Positions 1-5,180 of a stretch of DNA of 8,019 bases are shown here, in pieces. The number at the start of each line of letters is the position of its first letter. The stretch's first letter is position 1. Both the position numbers and the translations under genes were made by a program. The DNA is from Candidatus Woesearchaeota archaeon. GTDB lineage: Archaea > Nanobdellota > Nanobdellia > Woesearchaeales > UBA10200. A model generated the notes under the pieces. It ran no database searches. It worked only from the letters and a program-made list of their open reading frames with translations, and had not been told where the DNA came from. The DNA lies in NCBI GenBank assembly GCA_018302185.1, contig JAGVZX010000121.1, positions 1 to 8,019 of the forward strand, in the 5' to 3' direction.

Positions 1-1
1 A

Positions 2-139
2 TTGAGAAGCTGGATAAAGCCTCATCGCATATTTACGATACACGAAAAAATAATTAAGAGAAAACTTTGTACCATTACAGACGATTTTCATGACAAAGTG
101 ATCCTACATCTTAATGATGTTATAAAAAGGCGCTCTTGA
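2..139 (+). CDS. Possible 3' end of a gene cut by the left window edge (unrecognised)
   Basis: The second forward frame is open from the window edge to a TGA at 137-139, about 45 codons with no ATG inside, so it would be the C-terminal end of a longer protein. The translation is rich in Ile, His, Lys and Arg and ends with FHDKVILHLNDVIKRRS, which could form an amphipathic helix. I do not recognise a family. It would be convergent with the thioredoxin-like gene, leaving a 30-base gap. An open stretch of this length can occur by chance in AT-rich DNA, and another forward frame is also open up to a TAA at 55-57, so this is tentative. Confidence 0.35.
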   Translation: MRSWIKPHRIFTIHEKIIKRKLCTITDDFHDKVILHLNDVIKRRS

Positions 140-169
140 TAAATGGATTTTCTTTGATTAACTATCTTT

Positions 170-763
170 TTAGGGGTGCACTCCCATGTTCTTCCACTTT
201 ATCGAACATCCCATCGATGGCTTCTGCGCAACATCTATCTTCTCTCCATCAACAGTTTTCTTGATTGCATTTACTAAATCCTGCTGCCTGACTTTGCTCT
301 CATCCAGGTATCCATCATCAATTCTTCCATGGTAAGCTAATTTCAGCTCAGAATCAAACAGAAAAATATCTGGTGTGCATGTTGCATGATAGGCTTTTGC
401 AATTTCCTGAGTCTCATCAAGCAGATAAAAGTCAACATGAAACTTTTTATGAAAATGCTTCATATTCTCAAAGCTGTCATCTGGATAATTAGCTGCATCA
501 TTGCTGTTTATGCCGATAATAACTAACTCCTCTCGAGAAAACATCTCTCTGATTTTATTAATTCTATTCATGATGCCCTTCACATACGGGCAATGGTTGC
601 ACATGAACATGATTATTATAGCTTTTGGCTTATCACTTTCTCCTTTATCACTCTTAGCAATCTCATTCAAAGAATGCATCTTCTCATCTGTGCCAAGCAG
701 AGTAAAATCTTTTGCTCTCTTGCCAAGCTTCAATGCTGTCATGTTTGATTCTAGCAGTGCCAT
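170..763 (-). CDS. Thioredoxin-fold redoxin, AhpC/TSA (PRX-like) family
   Basis: This 197-residue cytosolic protein belongs to the thioredoxin-superfamily group related to AhpC/TSA peroxiredoxins (the PRX_like1 type). It probably acts in thiol-disulfide exchange or peroxide reduction; the true substrate is not known. Visible features are a CNHC redox motif (Cys55, Cys58) after a hydrophobic strand, the cis-proline segment ATCTPD (Pro131) and a C-terminal PSMGCSIKWK block around Cys186, which is typical of this group. There is no signal peptide or membrane segment. The start at Met1 is preferred over Met8 because family members often begin with a similar MAL...M leader before the LG..A.DF strand. 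The sequence just upstream of the ATG carries GTGAT, a weak ribosome-binding match. The gene is monocistronic and divergent from the cystathionine beta-synthase gene. Confidence 0.88.
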   Translation of the reverse strand: MALLESNMTALKLGKRAKDFTLLGTDEKMHSLNEIAKSDKGESDKPKAIIIMFMCNHCPYVKGIMNRINKIREMFSREELVIIGINSNDAANYPDDSFENMKHFHKKFHVDFYLLDETQEIAKAYHATCTPDIFLFDSELKLAYHGRIDDGYLDESKVRQQDLVNAIKKTVDGEKIDVAQKPSMGCSIKWKNMGVHP

Positions 764-939
764 CTTATCACAGGTTTAAGAAATAATTCTTAAGTTTAAA
801 TTATTTGTGAAATATCTTTTGGTTAGGTATTTTGTAAAAAATATATACTATCTCTAAATAGTAAAAAAACAATAACTTTTTAAATTATAGATTATTAACC
901 TGCTCTTAATCAAATTTAATAATTGTAGGTCGATAATAA
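764..939. promoter_or_regulatory. Divergent AT-rich promoter region (redoxin / cystathionine beta-synthase)
   Basis: This spacer has no open frame worth calling. On the reverse strand a TTTAAA-containing box near 795-802 lies about 35 bases from the redoxin ATG. On the forward strand two TATA-like stretches are candidates for the synthase gene: TTTTTAAAT near 877-885, implying a leader of about 30 bases, and AAATTTAAT at 912-920, centred 24 bases before the ATG and implying a leaderless transcript. AGGT at 927-930 is a weak ribosome-binding match. Boxes are assigned by eye. Confidence 0.4.
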
Positions 940-1938
940 ATGGTATATTTGATAAGACAAGCTCCTGTAAGAGCAAGTATAGAAACACCAACACCATTAG
1001 AAGATATAACTTCTTATTTTCCAGGAGCAAAAGGTAGAATTTTAGCTAAGGTTGAAGGAAAATATCCTAATACCTCTGTTAAAGATAGGATTGCAGAACA
1101 GATGTTGGATGATGCTGAGGCAGATGGGATAATAACTCCAAGTGAACTGCCTATTGATAAGCAAACTGGTTTATGGCTGCCTAACAAACATGGAAATATA
1201 ATAACAGAAGGCACATCTGGGAACACAGGATTTGGTTTAGTAAATTCCGGCATACCTCGTGGCTATAGGGTTGTTCTTGCAATTCCACAAAAAATGGACC
1301 CTTATAAAGTCCAGTTATTGCGGTCATATGGTGCTAGCGTTATTGTTGTACCAACAGATGCTGCGCACGGCTCTCCAGAAAGTTATACTGGTGTTGCAGA
1401 AAGATTGGCATTTGAGCTTAATGGCTTTTTTACTAATCAACACAACAATCCTTCTAACTCATTGGCACATTATCGTACTACAGGTCCGGAAATTTATATG
1501 CAAACAGATGGTAAAGTAACTTATCTTGTTGCTGGCTCTGGCACTGGCGGTACGATTAGCGGTACTGGCAGATTTCTGAAAGAAAAAAATCCAACCCTTA
1601 AAGTTATCGGTGTAGATCCTGTTGGCTCGCCTTTACAATTTATTTTTGATTATTATAGGGCACATGCCAGATTGCCGACAAAAGATGAGATAAAGCCGCA
1701 TGATGGCGCTTACAAAGTAGAAGGCATTGGCATGGACCATAAGACAGGAAACACAGATCTTGATCTTATTGATGAATTTTTAAAAGTAGCTGACCGACAG
1801 GCTTTTGGAGAGGCAAAATCTTTTTATCTAAAATCTAGGCTTACAGTTGGTGGCTCATCTGGTGCAGCATTAGCAGCTGTGAGACAATTAGTGCCAAGGC
1901 TTACATTATATTACCTGATGATGGCAAAGCATATTTGA
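940..1938 (+). CDS. Cystathionine beta-synthase, PLP catalytic part (5' part of a frameshifted gene)
   Basis: This is the catalytic part of a fold-type II PLP enzyme that condenses serine and homocysteine to cystathionine, or alternatively acts as a cysteine synthase. Visible marks are the PLP lysine in NTSVKDR (Lys48), the substrate loop EGTSGNTG (residues 90-97), the SPESY and NPSNSLAHY-TTGPEI segments that resemble eukaryotic and actinobacterial cystathionine beta-synthase, the phosphate-binding GSGTGGT, EGIGMD, and GGSSGA, whose serine contacts the PLP pyridine nitrogen. About 10-20 residues sit between Asp62 and Glu90 beyond the usual spacing. After Pro319 the frame runs into unrelated residues and stops at 1936-1938. 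The expected continuation, IILPDDGKAYLNRF, is read in the next frame, so the last 13 or so residues are probably spurious. With the frame restored the protein is about 484 residues, normal for a CBS-domain-bearing synthase. Confidence 0.85.
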   Translation: MVYLIRQAPVRASIETPTPLEDITSYFPGAKGRILAKVEGKYPNTSVKDRIAEQMLDDAEADGIITPSELPIDKQTGLWLPNKHGNIITEGTSGNTGFGLVNSGIPRGYRVVLAIPQKMDPYKVQLLRSYGASVIVVPTDAAHGSPESYTGVAERLAFELNGFFTNQHNNPSNSLAHYRTTGPEIYMQTDGKVTYLVAGSGTGGTISGTGRFLKEKNPTLKVIGVDPVGSPLQFIFDYYRAHARLPTKDEIKPHDGAYKVEGIGMDHKTGNTDLDLIDEFLKVADRQAFGEAKSFYLKSRLTVGGSSGAALAAVRQLVPRLTLYYLMMAKHI

Positions 1939-2393
1939 ACAGATTTTTAGATCCTATCTGGATGAATGATAATGATCTTGAGCGAAAAGAGCCAGAACGA
2001 ACTATAGAGCAGCTTGTTAATGATAAGCCTCTTAAATTCCAAGACATACTTTTTGCAACTCCTGATCAAACAGTTGGTGATATTGTAGCTAAGATGGAAA
2101 AGATTGGCATAAGCCAAATGCCTTTGGTAAAAGATGATGATTGGGAATATGGCAGTGTTTTGCTTCAAATTCTAAAGCCAGGATTAGTTGATGGAACATA
2201 TGGTAAAGACCTACCTATATCCGAAGCAATGAAAAAAGATGAGAAAAACTTTAGGCCATTCCCAACATTGCCGATAGGGGCATCAAGAAAAGATCTAGAG
2301 CATAAGTTATTTAGAGATACTGCAGTTTTAATAACACAAGGCACAAAAGTAATAAACATATTGACTGCTGCAGATCAGTTGGAATTAGTGTAA
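1935..2393 (+). CDS. C-terminal CBS-domain region of the same cystathionine beta-synthase (3' part of the frameshifted gene)
   Basis: This frame carries the end of the PLP domain and the C-terminal regulatory region. The TTG at 1935 is only where an open frame can formally begin. The same frame is open further upstream and reads AYIILPDDGKAYLNRF from about 1899, which continues the catalytic domain, so an independent start is unlikely. The region after NDKPLKFQDILF matches the CBS-domain pattern: a TPDQTVGDIVAKMEKIGISQMPLV unit in two pieces and a second unit ending VINILTAADQLELV. In other cystathionine beta-synthases this pair controls activity by binding adenosyl ligands; which ligand binds here cannot be told. 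The gene ends 10 bases from the stop of the convergent TrmB-type gene. Confidence 0.8.
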   Translation: MNRFLDPIWMNDNDLERKEPERTIEQLVNDKPLKFQDILFATPDQTVGDIVAKMEKIGISQMPLVKDDDWEYGSVLLQILKPGLVDGTYGKDLPISEAMKKDEKNFRPFPTLPIGASRKDLEHKLFRDTAVLITQGTKVINILTAADQLELV

Positions 2394-2403
2394 TTTATAT
2401 GTT

Positions 2404-3171
2404 CTATCTCCCTGTCCTAATCGCCTGCTTCCAGATCAAGTTAAAGTAATTCATATAGCTTTCTGCAACCTCTTTGTTCTTTATCATGAAGCAGATCTTC
2501 TGCTCTTCTGTTACTGTAATTATCCCTACAACATCTCCAAAGAAGTATATCCATGCAGGGGTTGAGATTCCTTTTGGCAAGTATCTTTGCTCGCATAATT
2601 CCCTTTTCTCTCTTTTCTTCGCAAACCAGGCATCATAATTATATGCTATCTTTGCAGAGATCTTATGCTTCAGCTTTTTCTGATGAAATTCCTTAAAATA
2701 TGCGTTGAATAATTTGCTTGCCTGCAATGGGTAGCCTATTGCATAAACACATCCTCCTTTTGGGCATTCGTTATAAGCCATGTCAAAGAATGTCTTTATG
2801 CCGCGGATGCCTTCAAATATCTCTGCCTTCTGCTCTTGCTTTCCTTGCTTCAGCTTTAGCTGCGGCAATAACTCTCTTATCTTTGCTTCATTATCATCAA
2901 GCTCTTCCTTTCTCTTTTCAACAAATGCAAGCAATCTTTCAGGAGCAGCTGCATTAAAATGCTTGACTTTGCCTTTAACAATGTAGCTCACAATCCCTTT
3001 CTCTATCAGCCTGCTTAATATATCATATACTTTTGACGGGGACACTCTGCTTTTGTTGACTATCGGTCCAGCTGTGCTTGAACCTAGTTCCAATAATGCA
3101 AGATAGGCTTTAATCTCGCCTTTTGTCATGCCCATATTCTCTAATACTTGTGTGTCCATAATCTTTATCAT
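2404..3171 (-). CDS. TrmB-family transcriptional regulator
   Basis: This 255-residue protein has the layout of archaeal TrmB-type regulators. An N-terminal winged helix-turn-helix spans about residues 8-75, with a recognition helix near SPSKVYDILSRLIEKG. A charged helical linker, probably a coiled coil for dimerisation, covers 80-108. The C-terminal half begins AEIFEGIRGIKTFFDM and is the usual PLD-like effector part. It probably binds DNA as a dimer; the known sugar-sensing members have an extra sugar-binding domain that looks reduced or absent at this length, so no ligand can be named. Start choice: the longest frame begins at 3171, but a TTTATATA box at 3184-3191 is centred about 28 bases before the ATG of Met5 (3157-3159). 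A start at 3159 with a leaderless transcript therefore fits better. Its upstream region is shared with the forward mini-protein gene, which makes that gene and the one after it the likeliest targets besides itself. Confidence 0.87.
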   Translation of the reverse strand: MIKIMDTQVLENMGMTKGEIKAYLALLELGSSTAGPIVNKSRVSPSKVYDILSRLIEKGIVSYIVKGKVKHFNAAAPERLLAFVEKRKEELDDNEAKIRELLPQLKLKQGKQEQKAEIFEGIRGIKTFFDMAYNECPKGGCVYAIGYPLQASKLFNAYFKEFHQKKLKHKISAKIAYNYDAWFAKKREKRELCEQRYLPKGISTPAWIYFFGDVVGIITVTEEQKICFMIKNKEVAESYMNYFNLIWKQAIRTGR

Positions 3172-3183
3172 ACTTTCTTTTGC

Positions 3184-3191
3184 TATATAAA
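3184..3191 (-). promoter_or_regulatory. TATA box of the TrmB-type gene
   Basis: On the reverse strand this reads TTTATATA, a near-ideal archaeal box A. With the usual 25-28 base spacing, transcription would begin near 3160-3163, downstream of the longest-frame ATG (3169-3171) and right at the second ATG (3157-3159). Confidence 0.55.
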
Positions 3192-3204
3192 TATTTCTAT
3201 TAAT

Positions 3205-3222
3205 TACCCTCTAAGGGGGGTA
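3205..3222. promoter_or_regulatory. Candidate operator: imperfect GC-rich palindrome between divergent promoters
   Basis: The 18-base segment TACCCTCTAAGGGGGGTA is an inverted repeat with TACCC and GGGTA arms plus one inner C/G pair. It lies directly between the TATA box of the TrmB-type gene and that of the forward mini-protein gene, in otherwise AT-rich DNA. Position and symmetry suit a binding site for the dimeric regulator next to it. The sequence does not match the TATCAC-N5-GTGATA site known for Thermococcales TrmB, so the assignment is an inference. Confidence 0.35.
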
Positions 3223-3268
3223 GTAAAGCTTATATCTAGCAATAGCTACCTCTATATCGTGATTAAAA

Positions 3269-3415
3269 ATGATTGAACTACACGAAAGAGACGCACAAAG
3301 GTTTTATGAAAATTCACATAATCTAACAGGTACAGATAATCCTATCTATTATCTCAAACTATTGGTAGTAGTTTCTATATTTGTATTAATCCTCTATTAT
3401 CTATTTTTGCAATAG
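3269..3415 (+). CDS. Small single-span (tail-anchored) membrane protein, 48 residues
   Basis: An ATG at 3269 opens a 48-codon frame ending at TAG 3413-3415. The N-terminal 28 residues are polar and charged (MIELHERDAQRFYENSHN...). Residues 29-47 are almost entirely hydrophobic (LKLLVVVSIFVLILYYLFL), followed by Gln and the stop, so the protein would be inserted by its C-terminal end. The sharp split between a soluble head and a clean membrane span is unlikely in random sequence. A TTATATC box near 3229-3236 is centred about 36 bases before the ATG, giving a leader of about 10 bases. The gene is divergent from the TrmB-type regulator and 38 bases upstream of the phosphohistidine-domain gene. 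I do not recognise the family and no function can be given. Confidence 0.55.
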   Translation: MIELHERDAQRFYENSHNLTGTDNPIYYLKLLVVVSIFVLILYYLFLQ

Positions 3416-3421
3416 AAAACC

Positions 3422-3429
3422 TATTAAAA
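3422..3429 (+). promoter_or_regulatory. TATA-like box of the PEP-utilising-domain gene
   Basis: TATTAAAA sits in the 38-base gap after the mini-protein gene and is centred 28 bases before the ATG at 3454, the spacing of a leaderless archaeal gene. No Shine-Dalgarno is visible before that ATG. The gene could have this promoter as well as read-through from the mini-protein gene. Confidence 0.4.
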
Positions 3430-3453
3430 CACCCTAACTTTATCCTCCCAAAA

Positions 3454-4857
3454 ATGTCCCTCACCAAGCTCTTTTCGCGCGAATACTCTGTGCAGTACAC
3501 AGAAGCTAGCCTGCGCTCTCTAGGAAAAGAAGTTAAAGAGCATGTTGCTGCATTATTATTAACTCAATGTTATATTCCAGAAGAAAGAAACCAGGCTTGT
3601 TACGCAGATCCAGCAGAATGGAACGCTTTGCATGCTGCATTAGATAAAGAATATTCTGATCCAAAAAAATTAAAGAGATTGATATCAAACTTCCATAAGT
3701 ACGGCAAAGAATATGTTACAGCTGCAAAAAACATTTCCAAAAAACCTCTCTCTAAATTAACAAACAAGGGATTATTAAACTTATACCAAGATTACCTCAA
3801 AATCCTTAACCTCTACTCAGCTTACTTATGGATGGGATTTTTGTTAAATAACATCTACTCAGAGAAAGGCAAGCAATTATTGGATAAAAAGAACCTTCAT
3901 GGAAATAAAAACCATGATAAGATTTTCAAAGCTTTATTTTCCCCCTCTGAAAAAAGCGGTATCCTCTCATTGCAGGACAAATTAGCAAACTTAAAAGCAA
4001 AGCACCAAACTCTTCCGGAAAAAACAATCGCTAAATTACTAAAAGATTATACATGGATGTCTTGCTTAGATATCCATAATGAGCCATGGACAAGAAAGGA
4101 ACTGATTGATTTTTTTGACCATACTACTCCTGCTGCAGCTAATAGCATGCTTGGTTTCTCACAGGCAGCCAAACTAGCAAAATTATCTACAAAAGAAAAA
4201 ATATTGTTCAGGCAGATCCAGCAACTAACTTATGTGAAAGACATGAGAGATGTTTACAGAAGGCAGGCAGTATTTTACATCTACATATTGTTTGATGAGA
4301 TTGCAGCAAGATGCAGCCTAAAAAGAAAAGATTTGGCTTATCTCACTAATGCAGAGATAATCTCCTTAATTTCCAATCCTGCAGCAGATAAAAATTACAC
4401 TATAGATAAAAACAAAATTAACCAAAGAAAGCTAGGCTTCCTTATCTATTGGAAAAACAATCTCATTACCCTTGAATCTGATCAGATAAAAATAAGTGAG
4501 TTCAGAAAATCACACTTGGAAGTTTCAGAGCAAAAAACCGAAATAACTGGCATGGTCGCATCAAAAGGTTATGCAACTGGCAAAGTAAAGATAATCTACG
4601 GCATAAAAGACCTTTCAAAAGTCCAGAAAGGCGATATTCTTGTAGCAATTACAACACATCCTGATTTTGTTCCTGCAATGCAGAAGGCTGCTGCTATCGT
4701 TACAAATGAAGGCGGCATAACAAGCCACGCAGCGATCGTTTCTAGAGAGCTAGGCGTTCCCTGCATCGTCAACACAAAGGTGGCTACTAAATTTTTCAAA
4801 GACGATGAGCTGGTTGAAGTGGATGCTGAGAAAGGAATAGTAAGAAAGATTAAATAA
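3454..4857 (+). CDS. PEP-utilising enzyme mobile (phosphohistidine) domain protein with a helical N-terminal region, no ATP-binding domain
   Basis: This 467-residue soluble protein ends in a swivelling phosphohistidine domain (about 363-467) of the PEP-utilising enzyme family. The motif GGITSHAAIVSREL contains the phosphorylatable His425, preceded by ASKGYATGKVKII and by GDILVAITTHPDFVPAM. The first 350 residues are mostly helical. The stretch around 200-210 (WMSCLDIHNEPW) and 258-305 (YVKDMRDVYRRQ ... LKRKDLAYLTNAEIISLI) resembles the helical segment that precedes this domain in rifampicin phosphotransferase-like and PEP-synthase-like proteins. The N-terminal ATP-grasp domain that normally charges the histidine is missing, as is the PEP/pyruvate barrel. 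It may therefore be charged by another protein or by an ATP-binding partner gene elsewhere. The substrate is unknown. Low-GC codon use matches its neighbours. It is convergent with the zinc-ribbon gene and lies 38 bases after the small membrane-protein gene. Confidence 0.82.
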   Translation: MSLTKLFSREYSVQYTEASLRSLGKEVKEHVAALLLTQCYIPEERNQACYADPAEWNALHAALDKEYSDPKKLKRLISNFHKYGKEYVTAAKNISKKPLSKLTNKGLLNLYQDYLKILNLYSAYLWMGFLLNNIYSEKGKQLLDKKNLHGNKNHDKIFKALFSPSEKSGILSLQDKLANLKAKHQTLPEKTIAKLLKDYTWMSCLDIHNEPWTRKELIDFFDHTTPAAANSMLGFSQAAKLAKLSTKEKILFRQIQQLTYVKDMRDVYRRQAVFYIYILFDEIAARCSLKRKDLAYLTNAEIISLISNPAADKNYTIDKNKINQRKLGFLIYWKNNLITLESDQIKISEFRKSHLEVSEQKTEITGMVASKGYATGKVKIIYGIKDLSKVQKGDILVAITTHPDFVPAMQKAAAIVTNEGGITSHAAIVSRELGVPCIVNTKVATKFFKDDELVEVDAEKGIVRKIK

Positions 4858-4896
4858 GAAAATATAACCTATTATTCTAAAGTTTAACAGAAGATT

Positions 4897-5100
4897 TTAT
4901 TTCTTGATGCTTCTTTTTCCACCGCCTGCCTTATAAGGAGAATACTGTCCTTTTGCTTTCTGGCTGCTCTTGTATTCTGGCGTCAGGTCCAATTCAGAAG
5001 TCTCATCATATTTGCATTTATAGCATATGACACAGTTGCTGCCTATATACTTAATAACTTTTATCTCTACACTACCGCATTTTGGGCATTTGGTTTGCAT
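4897..5100 (-). CDS. Small zinc-ribbon protein with a basic tail, 67 residues
   Basis: Two cysteine knuckles, CPKCG (Cys5, Cys8) and CYKC (Cys26, Cys29), with spacing typical of a TFIIS/TFIIB-like zinc ribbon, occupy the first 33 residues; an extra Cys23 lies beside the second knuckle. The remaining half is a short acidic stretch (ETSELDLTPEY) followed by a Lys/Gly-rich basic tail ending KRSIKK, probably disordered and able to contact nucleic acid. Small ribbons of this kind occur in archaeal information-processing proteins, but no specific role can be given. A TTATAAAAAT box lies on the reverse strand at 5134-5143, giving its own promoter with a leader of roughly a dozen bases. It follows the aminopeptidase gene on the same strand, 80 bases downstream. 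Confidence 0.72.
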   Translation of the reverse strand: MQTKCPKCGSVEIKVIKYIGSNCVICYKCKYDETSELDLTPEYKSSQKAKGQYSPYKAGGGKRSIKK

Positions 5101-5133
5101 ATTGGCAAATCGTCTTTTTTATCATCTAACAAT

Positions 5134-5143
5134 ATTTTTATAA
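5134..5143 (-). promoter_or_regulatory. TATA box of the zinc-ribbon gene
   Basis: On the reverse strand this reads TTATAAAAAT, centred about 38 bases before the ATG at 5100. It lies in the 80-base gap after the aminopeptidase stop, which suggests the zinc-ribbon gene has its own start of transcription. Confidence 0.4.
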
Positions 5144-5180
5144 TATTATAACTCTATTATCATACTACTCAATGTATATC

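Noticed and set aside
1..57. Forward frame ending at TAA 55-57 as a gene tail
   Set aside because: Only 18 codons; the overlapping frame at 2-139 is longer and better placed. Neither is certain.
501..779. Forward open frame of 92 codons opposite the redoxin gene
   Set aside because: It is the antisense shadow of a gene with clear CxxC and cis-Pro motifs; its own translation is biased and shows no motif.
1885..1905. Programmed -1 ribosomal frameshift joining the two synthase halves
   Set aside because: The frame change is in the -1 direction, but no X-XXY-YYZ slippery heptamer or clear downstream stem is present, and cystathionine beta-synthases are not known to use recoding. A one-base loss in an A run explains it more simply.
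1935..2393. Independent stand-alone CBS-domain protein starting at TTG 1935
   Set aside because: The same frame upstream of the TTG encodes AYIILPDDGKAY, the expected end of the PLP domain, so the TTG is an internal leucine.
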